Source of the DNA: Cladosporium sp. IMV 00045
Lineage: Eukaryota > Ascomycota > Dothideomycetes > Cladosporiales > Cladosporiaceae
Reading direction: 5' to 3'
Assembly (NCBI GenBank): GCA_001931905.2
Contig: MSJI02000103.1
Location: forward strand, 7,461 to 58,125
Length of the DNA stretch: 50,665 nucleotides
Position numbers and translations under genes: made by a program. The notes below the pieces were generated by a model, which had not been told where the DNA came from, ran no database searches, and saw only the letters and a program-made list of their open reading frames with translations. Numbering within the stretch: the stretch's first letter is position 1; each line of letters starts with the position of its first letter. Positions 30,705 to 41,026 of this stretch are shown piece by piece.

Positions 30705-32933
30705 TCAACCCTTCATCCTCATCCTCTCCAACCCGCCCTCAATCCCGCCCTCAGCTTTCACCCACCCCTCGATCCTCTCCGCCACATCTCCGACAAGCCT
30801 CTCATACCTCTCGTCCACGAAGAAAAGGCCGCAGTGCGCGCCCACCTCGTCGACGTCTTTCATGAACACTCGCGCCCAGCAAGGGTCGCGCTGGCCCTGC
30901 GAGTCCTTGGGCGGGAGGGTGCAGAATTTGCGGTCTTTGGGCGGTTTCTTGTCTTTCTTGCTCTTGTCTTGCTTGCCTTCTTTGTCTACCGGAGTATTGG
31001 TTGAAGGCTGCGCTTGAAGTTCAGGTGGAGGGCTGGAAGAGGACGCGATGGTGGGTGGCATGGACCGTGGCGGTGCTGGCGAAGTCTCCTCAGCAACCAC
31101 CTCATCCTGCTCCTGCTCCTTAGACTCCGGCTCAGGCTCGCCACGCATGCGCCTCTCCTCCCTCGCCATCCTCTCACGCTCCTCCGCCAAGCGTTTCTCT
31201 TCCCTCTGCTCGTGCGTGATCTCCACTTTGGCCTCAACACCGAGCTCGGCGGCTTTGGCCATCTTCTTGACCTGTTTACCGTCTTCCTTCTCCGCCTTGG
31301 CGCGCGCCTTCTGAGCTTCCTTCTCCGCCTTGCTGCTCTCTTTCTTCTCCCTGCGCTCTCGCTTTTCTTCCAATTTGGCGCGGTCGCGGATGATGCGGTC
31401 GCGTTCTTTGACGGCCCGTTCGTAGCTCTTCAGGGCTCGCGAGTGTTCTTTCTCGACGAGTTTCTTCGTCTGGCTGTCTTCGATGTAGCTGACGTCGAGT
31501 GGAGATGGTGGAGTGGGTTCGTCCGGGATGGGAGGGAGTGAGCTGGTCATTGAGGGAGTCCTTGTCGAGCTTGGAGAGAGTGTGGGAGTGTCGACTGGTT
31601 CCTCGTCATGTTCCACAGGCGACGGGTCGACGTGTCGCATCTCGGGAGACGATGCAATGTCGTCTTCGTCTGAGGGCACTTCAATCTGCTTGCCTTTGAC
31701 CTGACCGTCTTGATCGTGCTCCTCGAGCGTGATGCTTGGACTCGGGGACCGTCCCTTGTCAGCGGCGTTATTTGGCATCGTGTTCTCCACCACTTCGAGA
31801 CTCGCCCCATCCCCAACACCGTCAGGCAGGTCCTCCTGCTTCGGCTTTTTCGGCCTCCCAGTACTGGCAGTATAGTAATTGACAAATCGAATCCGCGGCG
31901 GCGTTCCATTCTCACTGACACTCCGCCTCACCTGCGGATCCTGTTCTTCAAGCGCCCTCAACCGCGCATACCTCGCCTTGAGCTCCGGATAATTCGCCAT
32001 AGCGCCACCAAACTCCATGTGTGAAGTGACAAGCTGCTTCGTCGCCTGGCCCAGATCGTTCGAGTGCGTCGAGATGAAATGCCACGCCCCGCGCCAGCCA
32101 GACCTCATGGGCAAGATCTTATCGTTCTGGAACGCCGGGTTGAAGTTGGGGTCTTTCTTCTCCGGGCGCCAGAAACCGTCAGCGCTGTGCCCGGCAGAGC
32201 CCTGGCCATCACTGCTCCCGCCGCCGCCTTCGCTCGCCATCTGTGTGTCCTCCCAATTGTCCGTCGGCTCTTCAGGCGCTGCGGTGAAAATACTCGCGAG
32301 CCCGCTCTTGATCACGCCAGGGTGCATGCCCAGAAAGGGAACGTCGAAATTAACCGTCCCGACAATCCGGTGCTTGAACAGCAGGGCCACTTCCGCACAA
32401 ACCAAACCACCCATACTGTGACCCAGCAAGACGACATCGGTATTATCCCCCTCATGCGGCGCCAACCACCGGCTGAAATCGTCGCGGGCGACGGTGATGT
32501 TCTGGCGCGAGCGGTAGCGCGGGTAGACTTTTGTGTGTACGGCGTGCGAGGCGCCCAGCAGGACGGCGAGCAGGTTGTGCACGTGCGCGGGGAAGGAGCG
32601 GAAGGAGGTCTCGTTGCCCATGAAGCCGTGGACGTAGATGCAGAGGAGTTTGCGCCGGCGGTCCGACTGCGGCCGATGCTGGAGGTCTTCGGCATTGTTG
32701 TCGTCGGAGGGCGTGAGGGATTGCGTGGAAGAGGAGCGTGGGTCGGATTGCGCTTGCCAGGTCGTGTAGGGGGAGGTTTTGTCGTTGGTTTGGTTGTTGT
32801 TATTGTTGATTGAGTCGTAGGATGGAGGGGCGTCGTTTGGAAAGTTGGGTGAGGTCGAGGTTGAGGATTGTTGGCGGGGTGGGAGGGGTGGTGGTGGTTG
32901 TCTGCCTCGTTCAGACTGTTGTTTGGACTCCAT
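30705..32933 (-). CDS. DUF676 lipase-like alpha/beta-hydrolase
   Basis: Single exon, 742 aa. A Pro/Ser/Asn-rich N-terminus carries a PPSY motif (36-39), which would bind WW domains such as those of Rsp5-type ubiquitin ligases. The hydrolase domain starts with LLCIYVHGFMGNETSF (oxyanion-side HGF) and has the nucleophile elbow GHSMGG (171-176, Ser173), as in DUF676 putative lipases. A second half is dominated by Asp/Glu/Pro/Ser-rich linker and a long Lys/Glu/Arg coiled coil (about 500-620). It ends in a conserved-looking block, DPCWARVFMKDVDEVGAHCGLFF. Substrate and site are unknown; a serine esterase or lipase acting on lipids is the family expectation. The catalytic Asp and His were not located with certainty. 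The coding strand is C-rich at the 5' end and G-rich at the 3' end. Confidence 0.88.
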   Translation of the reverse strand: MESKQQSERGRQPPPPLPPRQQSSTSTSPNFPNDAPPSYDSINNNNNQTNDKTSPYTTWQAQSDPRSSSTQSLTPSDDNNAEDLQHRPQSDRRRKLLCIYVHGFMGNETSFRSFPAHVHNLLAVLLGASHAVHTKVYPRYRSRQNITVARDDFSRWLAPHEGDNTDVVLLGHSMGGLVCAEVALLFKHRIVGTVNFDVPFLGMHPGVIKSGLASIFTAAPEEPTDNWEDTQMASEGGGGSSDGQGSAGHSADGFWRPEKKDPNFNPAFQNDKILPMRSGWRGAWHFISTHSNDLGQATKQLVTSHMEFGGAMANYPELKARYARLRALEEQDPQVRRSVSENGTPPRIRFVNYYTASTGRPKKPKQEDLPDGVGDGASLEVVENTMPNNAADKGRSPSPSITLEEHDQDGQVKGKQIEVPSDEDDIASSPEMRHVDPSPVEHDEEPVDTPTLSPSSTRTPSMTSSLPPIPDEPTPPSPLDVSYIEDSQTKKLVEKEHSRALKSYERAVKERDRIIRDRAKLEEKRERREKKESSKAEKEAQKARAKAEKEDGKQVKKMAKAAELGVEAKVEITHEQREEKRLAEERERMAREERRMRGEPEPESKEQEQDEVVAEETSPAPPRSMPPTIASSSSPPPELQAQPSTNTPVDKEGKQDKSKKDKKPPKDRKFCTLPPKDSQGQRDPCWARVFMKDVDEVGAHCGLFFVDERYERLVGDVAERIEGWVKAEGGIEGGLERMRMKG

Positions 32934-34251
32934 TTTGCTGGGCTCTGTTCATTCCAGAGCCGATTTGAAGTCGTTAGAGTGAAGCAGTCCCGGCCAAGTC
33001 GACCGGGTAGATGTTGATCTATTTACATGTTGTCCGAGAGTTCGAGTAGTCAAGGGCCCGCCAGCACAGCACGTTCAAGGTGGAGCAAGCAAGCAAGCTG
33101 CAGCTTTCAGCCCTGCGAGACCTTGCTTTTGATGCCCTGCTGCTCCACGTTGGCGGCAAAGACCCTCTTTTCCAAACGTCACACACAGTCTCGACACATG
33201 TGTGAGCAGCAGGGGTTGATGAGCTTCTTCGCTATTCCGAGGAAGAAAGTGAGGATTTGATAGGCCATCATCGATCGTCAGTATGATCGGAGAAAATGCA
33301 CGGATTGGACTGTCACTCGGCTATCGTCAGCCTATATTGCCGGCTTCCTCTGCTAGGATCCAGCTTGGCTTTGGCCGCGCCGCAGCAGCCGGTAGGGCCG
33401 CGCAGCAATGATGAAAAGTAGTGGAGTTTGTTCACATTTGAGAGCGAGGTGTAAGGAAGTAATTGGAGAATCGATTGATTTGAACGGCATTATGATCGAA
33501 TGCCGAGCACGTACGTCTACTTAGAGGCATAGGACTGCAGGTGAGAGAATCTTGACAGAAAATCGTGCGTACGATAGGTAAGCTCGATACTCCAACTGTG
33601 GAAATTCTACTGCTTATGCAATTGAGGACTTTTCGAGTCGATATCCTGCCATGTCCATTTCCACGGATATCTCTGACCTTGATTCCTCGATTGAACTCTG
33701 CAGCCACAATCATCGACTGGCGATGATTTCGAAATCTCTGGCGACTCTCGACTTCCCATTCCGCACGCCATCACGCTCACTACCGAGTGTAGCGAGCGAG
33801 TCGAGACAACAAAGTGGAATTGCCCATAAGATGTCCGATTTTCGGCCCTCACCTGTGTTGGGAGTAAAAGAAGCCCAGATCGTTGGCCGTTTTCGGCCTG
33901 CAGGGGGAGTTCCACGAGCAGATCACGCAGACTAGACGCCGAGGTCCTGTAAAGCGCAAGAGGTGCCATGTGCTGTTTTCGTGTAGACGTGGGTGTATAT
34001 CAATGGTTCACAGTGTGTGGGCGATCGGAAAGGTGTCCCGTCGAGCTGAGATACCATTCTCAGCAGCGGCCAGAGATGAAGGACCAGTCATGGCTCTGGC
34101 AGTCGACAGGTCGTATAGTGACCACGCCAGCAAGACATGGCAGCCATTTGCGCTGTTGCCACGTCACTTCACTCGAGTCGGTATATTCATGACATCCCAA
34201 GACAAGAAAACAGCCATCAGCTGATACGAGTCTTTGCCACCAACACATCGA
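32934..34251. other. intergenic: hydrolase promoter, med31 3' end
   Basis: 1318 bp upstream of the hydrolase gene and downstream of med31. The short frames here have no recognisable protein character, and I see no RNA gene or repeat. Confidence 0.5.
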
Positions 34252-34784
34252 TCACTCTCTGGGCTCGGTGAAGGCGTTCATCCACTCGTTGGTCAGTCGC
34301 TCAACCACATCCGGTCTGAGGATATCTTTGCGGAACTGTTCCTGCTGGATGAGTTCCAAAGCCTTCAAGGTGGGGCCAGGATATCTACAAGCAAGGCGAA
34401 GGCACCGTCGTTAGTTTCCGAAGGCGTAAATTAAGCTTCTCCACAAGAGAATAGGGAAGGAGGCGCAGTAATCAGAGGACGGACGTACGAGAGGTAAGGC
34501 AGATATTTGGGCTCGGCGAAGTACGTGAGATACTTGCACCACTCGACGAAGGCGTCGTCCTCGAAGTGTTTCTGCACGCAGAGGTGGTGGAGGAAGTATG
34601 GGTTTGAGAGAGCTTGGACGAACTGGCGGGTTCAGGTTAGCAACGGCGGACACGCCATGGGGTCGCACTGGCAAAGAAGACATCCTCAGGCAAAACCTAC
34701 CTCTAGCTCTAGCTCGAATCTGGTGGCACCCGCGTACCATTCCGTCTTGCCCCTGGATGCACCGTTTGTTTGCGTCTCGGCCAT
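34252..34784 (-). CDS. med31: Mediator complex subunit 31 (Soh1)
   Basis: A small gene in three exons, 34784-34701, 34622-34489 and 34384-34252. The introns are 78 and 104 nt (donors GTAGGT and GTACGT, acceptors CCGCCAG and CTTGTAG), giving 116 aa. After a short N-terminus ([13 protein letters not shown]) come the family landmarks: [38 protein letters not shown], and [20 protein letters not shown]. These are the FVQ.L.NP.YL and YPxxLxxLELLQ..FR signatures of Med31. Family role: a conserved subunit in the middle module of Mediator, linking activators to RNA polymerase II. The size matches fungal Med31. The C-terminal helix ends [10 protein letters not shown]. Confidence 0.96.
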
Positions 34785-36329
34785 GATGTTGTGCAGCTGA
34801 ACCGGCTGACGGGCGTGATGTTGCACGTGCAGCTTCTCCCCCGGAGATTGAGAGTTGTGCAGGACGGTGCAGTAGTGAGGTTGATGGGATGTGGCTGCTA
34901 ACCCTGAAAGATGATCTGCGTCCCTGAAGAGCGAACAAGAGATGAATCGTGGGGCTCGGGAATCGAAAGGAGCAAACGCAAGGAAGGATACAGCAAGCGC
35001 ACTCGTGGTATCCACCCGGTCGGATCTGACAGGATCTCAGAGAAGGGTCAGGGTGAGTAGTGTGGGCGGGCAGAGAGAGATGAGAGATGAGGCCGACGGA
35101 CGTTGACGGGAGCCAGCCAGCAGGGACGCGTGCGCGGTCTGAGATTGAGTGCGAACAAATGGCAGTTGGTAGTGCCGCGGCATTCGTGAGCGAGTCGTGC
35201 ACGGCGCGCGGCTCTGCGCAAGCAAAGGTAGAAACTTTTATGAATGGAATGCGGTGTGCGCACGCCACTAGGAAAAGGTATGGGGATGAGTGTGGTAACT
35301 GGTAAGGCTACGCCCGCGCGTGGCTGTGGGATCTTAGGAGGTTCTACTGCAGTAAGGGTACCAGGTTTTGTCACCGACTGAGAAGAGGTCGGGCTGGTCA
35401 AATACGGACCGCAATGCCGGGAGTGGTGAAGAGGGCGATTTTGATGTATCTCGTATGCAGTAAGTAGTATGTGCGAGACGGGTAGTACGGCAGGAGGCTA
35501 GATTTGGTATTATTGAGAGTACCTCCTAGTTGAGGTGAGGGGTCGGCGGTACGAAGGGCAGACTGGGACTAGCCCTGGGGCGTGGTAGTGGTGATGATGA
35601 ATACCGGCCTGCCTCTTCTCCTCTTCCAGCGGTAGCGCAGGGACGAAAGCAAGCGCCAAGTGGCTTGGGATGGCTCGGGATGGCTCGAAAGGGCGGCGTG
35701 GGCGGAGGATGCTCGTGACGACGAAGGACGGGGAGAGAGTTCGGAATCGGCCAAAGCTAGTTCTGGATGGAACGGGTCACGCTGCACGTAGGACATTGTT
35801 TTGCCGGCTGCTAGTGGTGATAGTGTACTGAAGTACTCTCCTGTTCCTGGGAGGGGAGGGGGGGAAAGATTTCACTCGACCTTGTTGTTATTCTCCTACC
35901 TGTCTGTACTGCTTCCACTTCACTACCACTACCACTGCAGTACTCCTGCAGCCTCACTGCTGCATTCCTGCCAACACCAGTTGCAGAGCAGGCAAATCAA
36001 AGCAGAAGCAGAAGCAAAGCTCAGCCTCTGCCTCTGCTCATCACCGCCCAACATCTGTCTCCAACACTCCCGCTCTCCTCGTCCCTGAGCGATCGACTCT
36101 CCAAACCCTGGCAGTGACAGCCTGCACTGCTGCCTCTGCCAGTTAATCAACCTCCTCTGCCCGTCTGCGCGCCTACTTACACCCATTATTCGCCCACACA
36201 ACACCACACTCCACCTCCTACACCCCTCCTGCGATATACGCCGACCTCTTCAACAACACGCAATCCCTCCTCGGCACACCCACCCCTCCATACACACACG
36301 CACACGCATTCACAAGCTCCTCCGCAGTA
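34785..36329. promoter_or_regulatory. divergent upstream region, med31 / pal1
   Basis: 1545 bp between the start codons of med31 (-) and pal1 (+). The right 500 bp are C/T-rich with many CTC, CACC and ACACAC words, consistent with a long pyrimidine-rich pal1 promoter and leader. No further gene recognised. Confidence 0.5.
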
Positions 36330-38492
36330 ATGGCCGCCGTCGTGCCAGGTACGTCGCCTCCAATCAATTCCTCTTCCCCCTGCACATTCCCTGTGAGGAA
36401 GGGCAAGCAAGCGCTCCCTACTGTTTCATGTCCATGCCTGCCGGGCCCGCGCAGCAATCACTGCCTCTTCCTCTCCGCCACTTTCCGCCCTCACCACCAT
36501 CCCCTCCCTCCACCATCATCACCGACAATAATCACACTCACCCCCCAAACCCTGCGACTCTCCCCCAAAAAATCTAACCCGACATCTTGCAGAACCCCGG
36601 CGACCCTCGCCAAACACCGCCGCTCGCGAGAACGCTACCCTCTCCGTGAACCTCTCCTCAAACAATCCTTTCCGAAACCGCGCCGTCTCCCCTGGCCTCT
36701 CCAGCAGTTCGCCGAGGAGTTTCGACACCGCCGACCACAGAATGTCCCGGAACCCCTTCCTCGACGCCGGCGACTTCGCACCCGCCGCTCCGCCTAGTAA
36801 AGAGGTCAATGGATTGACCGCGGATATCTTTGTAAGTGAACCATTTCCTGTGCTGCCTCGCGTCATCGGCAAATATTGCTGAGTGTGTGAACATGCGCCT
36901 CCCCGCCTCGCTAGTCGCCTCGTGCGACGCGACAGGTATCACGCTTTATCTCAAACGCTCCCTCAATCTAGACCGACCCCTAGATTCGAGCAGTTTATAA
37001 ACACAGTGACGCATCATGGCGATGGAACGCTTTCAGCGGTGTCGAGACCTTCTCACTGACTTCAAACCCCTACAGAGCGAAATGTCTCTTCTTGACACTC
37101 CTGCAAACGGTGAGCACTCATGAATGATTCCGTAGCCAAATACAAAATCTAACGTGTAACCAGATCCTGCACCTTCGCGAGTACCTCCACGCGTGCCTCC
37201 ACCTCGAACAGCCGCGCCGCCTGTCAACCCACCTCGCCAAGCCGCCCCTGACCAGCGTCGCGACAGACCTCGTGGCCCTCTCCCAACCATAGGCCTGAGT
37301 GGTGCTGGTGACCGTCCGCCTGTACAGCGTCCTCGAGGATTGTCAGCATCGTCTGTTATGGACAGCCAAGAGCGTGAAAGCCGCAGAGACCGCGACCGCA
37401 GTGACCGCCCACCTCGCACTGAATCTGAGGAGCGCAGGAGACGCGAGAGACGCAAAGAGCGTGAAGAACGCCACAAGCGCGAAAAGGAGAAGATCAGAAG
37501 TGGCGGCCGCACACGCAAGCCGCAGGGACTTGACATCATTGACAAACTAGACGTTACTGGTATTTACGGTCCAGGATGTGAGTATTGTCTTGTGAAGTTC
37601 TTTGTTTATCGGGCCGAATTGCAGACGCTGACAAAACGCAGTGTTCCACCACGATGGTCCATTCGATGCCTGCAACCCTCACCGCAACGTAAAGAAGGAT
37701 CGCCGAGCGCCAATGGAGGCTTTCCCTGCCAACTCGGCCAACATGGCTCTCGGAGGAGCTGGCCCACTGAACTCCCAACTCGACCTCGACAGATTTCACG
37801 GCCGTGGCGAGGAAGCTTTCGACACGTTTGGAAGCACACGCAAGAACACCGAACCCAACATCGTCGACCCCACAAAGCGAGGAGAGTACGTCCACGGTGC
37901 TGAGTCTACTGGTCTCGGTACCTCCACATTCCTGGACGGCGCACCCGCAAGCAAGCGCGACCTCACACGTCGTGAATCTGAAGAGAAAGCACCACAGTTC
38001 GGAGGCGGCGGTGGTCTTACGCGCAAGAAATCACTCGCACAGCGCTTCCGTGGTATGAGCAACAACCGCCGTGGACCCGAGATCCGAACCCCAGATGCCC
38101 GGTACCACCAGCCTACTTACAGCAACGAGAACGCGATCGAAGTTAGCCCTCCGCCCACCAAGGCGATCTCAGCAGGCGGAGCTACACGCGCTCAGGCAAA
38201 TTACTCCAACGACAACGAAATCAACCCCTTCGATCAGGACTACGAAAACGCCTACGCCAAGAAAGGCGCTCAAATCCGCATCGCTGAGCAAGACCGTCCA
38301 TCCGCGTCACGGAACCTCTCCAGCAGTTCAGCGCAGGGCAGGGGTCTCCAGCGAAGCATTACAGCAGACAACACACGCCCAGCGAGCAACGAGTGTGACA
38401 AGCCTTCCGGTGGCGGTGGATTCTTGAACCGCATGAAGAGCTTGAAGGGCGGGCGTAGGCCCAGGCCGGAGAGACGGTTGGACGATTATTGA
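36330..38492 (+). CDS. pal1: Pal1 family cell-morphology / endocytic coat protein
   Basis: Five exons: 36330-36348, 36593-36831, 37076-37109, 37164-37577 and 37642-38492. The introns are 244, 244, 54 and 64 nt. The product is 518 aa. Recognised by the Pal1 core RKPQGLDIIDKLDVTGIYG with GLFHHDGPFDACNPHRN (about 220-253, across intron 4) and the following KKDRRAPMEAFPANSANMA. Three NPF motifs (31-33, 60-62, 430-432) are expected ligands for EH domains such as that of Ede1. A strongly charged Arg/Glu helix (about 165-215) precedes the core. The C-terminus is basic (KGGRRPRPERRLDDY). Family role: membrane-associated protein of cell tips and early endocytic sites, involved in cell shape. The exon-3 join (SEMSLLDTPAND) is the least certain, since that stretch is poorly conserved. 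Confidence 0.92.
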
Positions 38493-39161
38493 GATTTCTT
38501 TTCTTCTTGTTCTTGATTCGAGATTGAGGAACATGGCTGATGGGCCGGGATTTTTGTGTTATCCTTTTTTTTTTTTCTTTTTTTTAAGGGAGACAGACAG
38601 ACTATTTGCAGAGGCGCCTTACTGTGGCTCGCATTTTGGCGGGACTAAAACCGAGGGCCATTGGATTATTAAGGGCACACATGCTGAAAGCAGCAAAAAG
38701 AGAAAATTGATGGTAATGAAATGTCTTCTTGAGATCTTTAGCATTGTTTGTGGTCTGGTGTTTTCAGCTGTCTTCTGGAGCCTGTGAAATGATGGGATTC
38801 TCATGGTGATCTTCGTGTTTCCATCTCCATATTGCAAGTGTACAGCGAGAAAGCTACTTTCTCTTGCTGCTACTGGTCAATATCCCATACCCAAACAATG
38901 ATGTTTGCGACGTGCGGTCTCGCTTCTGCATGAACTGGCGATACTACTGCACTTCTAACGTAAAGCCAATCGATTAGCTGTGACGTCAAGTCTATCAAGC
39001 TTCATCCTCTCTCCATCACCCTGGAAACGCGTGAAACTTTCCCTCTCGCTCTCTGTCTTCACCATCAACTCCACCCAGCACCGACCGACCGCGCGATCCT
39101 TGCCTGGGACCCACGCGCACTGAAAAATAATACTCCCGGACACTTTCCTTCCTTTCTCCGT
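38493..39161. other. intergenic: pal1 3' end and promoter of next gene
   Basis: 669 bp. An interrupted T run (38565-38585: 12 T, C, 8 T) lies about 75 nt past the pal1 stop, in its 3' UTR. The right part is C/T-rich upstream of the next gene on the same strand. Confidence 0.6.
38565..38585. repeat. interrupted T tract
   Basis: Twelve T, one C, eight T in the presumed pal1 3' UTR. A long homopolymer like this is also a likely site of sequencing or assembly length error. Confidence 0.8.
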
Positions 39162-40344
39162 ATGGCATCCCACGTTCCTTTCCTCGCCCTCCGCCCCGAC
39201 GACCAATTCAGCTCCGAAGTCAAGACGCGCGACTTCGCTACCGAGCCCGCCGTCGCCAATACATCTTCCACCACAATGGACCCCACGGAAACCCCTCTGC
39301 CGCCGCCTTCGAGGCTGCCTTCATGGCTCCGTCTGCCTCTGGTCGTCGTCTCGAGCTTGACCATCAGCGCTGGCGCGTACAGCGCGCTCGCCGACGTCAC
39401 GGGTCTCGAGCTCGCGGCTTTCAGCAGAGATCTCACCGATGAGTGGCAGGTTGCCGCTGTCGTTGGCTGGAAGGTGGTTTCGCTCATTCTCGCCTTTTCG
39501 TCTGGTTACGATTGTATGTTTACCTTGCGCGACACCGAAAGAGATTGAATTGAATGGAAGAGGGCGCGCATAGCTAACACCACAAACCTTAGGGCTCGAC
39601 CTCACCGCGCTCACCCTCCTCAGCAACCTGCCCTACTACTACCTGCTCAACGCCTTCTACACCGCGCACGACTACGCCGTCCTGCCCGCCCTAGCAACTG
39701 ACCTGATCAGCATCGCCCTGCCCTTCTTGCTCTTCACGCGCGCCTCCGCCACGCCCACAGACGCCAAACTCACCCGCGCCGCCTCCCGCGCCATCGTGCG
39801 CGACTGGCAAGTGCTCTCGCTCGTGACCGTCTTCGGCGCCGCCGTCTACGCCGTCACCCTCTACACGTCCGCCTTCACCTGGCTCCCCGTCTACATGGTC
39901 ACGCACTTCGACAACCTGCGCACCCTGCACCACACCGGCGAGGACAACCTGCTGCTGCAAGTCACGCTGGCCTTCCCCGCCGGCCTGGCCACGACGCGCT
40001 TCCTCTTCGTCCCCGCCGTCGCGGCCTCGAACAAGCTCCTGCGCGCCCTCGACCCCATCGCCGCCGACGCCGCGGAAGCGCAGAAATTCGACTCCGAAAC
40101 CGCCACCCTCGGCCAGACGATCGCGTACAACCTCGGTTTCGGCGCGGGGGGTTTCACGACGCGCACGCAGGTCTTGACGAAGCGCACTGCGGTTTTGGTG
40201 GTTTGCTCTTCCGTGAACACTTTCGTGCGCGTTTTCGGCACGATCGAGGGTACCGAGTTGACCGGCGCGCTGGGCTGGTCGGGCTTGTGGGCCGCGGCGG
40301 GCGTGTTGACGGGGATCGCTTATGGGTGGGTTGCGGAGGAGTGA
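39162..40344 (+). CDS. uncharacterised multi-pass membrane protein
   Basis: Two exons, 39162-39513 and 39593-40344, with a 79-nt intron (donor T/GTATGT, branch gctaac, acceptor CCTTAG). The product is 367 aa. I do not recognise the family. About six to seven hydrophobic segments can be seen: LPLVVVSSLTISAGAYSAL, VAAVVGWKVVSLILAF, LTALTLLSNLPYYYLL, VLPALATDLISIALPFLLF, WQVLSLVTVFGAAVYAV, LLLQVTLAFPAGLATTRFLF, and the C-terminal ALGWSGLWAAAGVLTGIAYG. A hydrophilic loop (about 240-275) separates two halves. The N-terminal about 50 residues are polar; Met39 (MDPTETPLPPPS) is a possible later start. Exon 2 is C-rich up to about 40100 and G/T-rich after it. Real by its intact splice join and membrane pattern; the function is open. 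Confidence 0.72.
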
Positions 40345-41026
40345 TCATGAGGGAGATGAGATGGGAAAATGAAAGGGGGGAAGTTCAATGAGGATGGGAG
40401 AATTTGCATGCGTGCCGAATGATGTGTATTGTCTAATTATACCTCTCTACGTAACTTTTGAGGAACTTGAGAAAAACGCCCAAATCGTGTTCGTTTTTCT
40501 CCTCATTCTGAACAGTCTTGTGGATGAAGAGGAAGACATGTGTGGATACGGCTTCTCTCGAGTACATCATAGCAGAGACGGAAATCCTCACAGGCCCTTT
40601 GTTTCCAAGGTTTTTTTTTTTTTTATGAGAAAAGTAGGGAAAGATAAGAGTTCGATTTCAAATACAATTCAGATCGTATACTCATATTAATCGCGCAACG
40701 CAGTTCAAGAAGGTATCATCAGCGAAGCAAAGAACGCAGAACCAAACGGCCCAGGTAGGCATTCGACCATCTCTCTCTCCTCGCTCGAACAAAAAACTCC
40801 CCGATTCCCCTTGCGCCTTCGCTGAACCGCCAGTCAAAAACGCGTGCCAAAAGAGCTCGGAAAGAAGAAGCCCCAAAAAAATACCGGAAGGTTCGAATAG
40901 AACACTCTCACCAGAAACACACCTGGCCTCGGCCGAGCAAACACACATCCACAAAGTCCTGCTCGACATCCGGACCATCCTCCCCTCTGAAACCATACGT
41001 TCCCCCCCCCCCGAAAGCACCAACCC
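40345..41026. other. convergent 3' intergenic region
   Basis: 682 bp between the stops of the membrane protein (+) and the Rua1-type gene (-). It holds a run of 14 T (40611-40624) and a run of 11 C (41002-41012) only 14 bp from the Rua1-type stop codon. No gene recognised. Confidence 0.6.
41002..41012. repeat. C11 homopolymer
   Basis: Eleven consecutive C just past the 3' end of the Rua1-type gene. It could shift with sequencing error, but it lies outside the coding region as read. Confidence 0.8.

Noticed and set aside
36349..37075. Two pal1 introns of identical 244-nt length, suspected duplicated element
   Set aside because: The sequences show no similarity apart from the splice ends; equal length is coincidence.
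41002..41012. C11 run as a possible frameshift hiding a longer Rua1-type protein
   Set aside because: The reading frame already stops at 41027, before the run, after a complete zinc domain.
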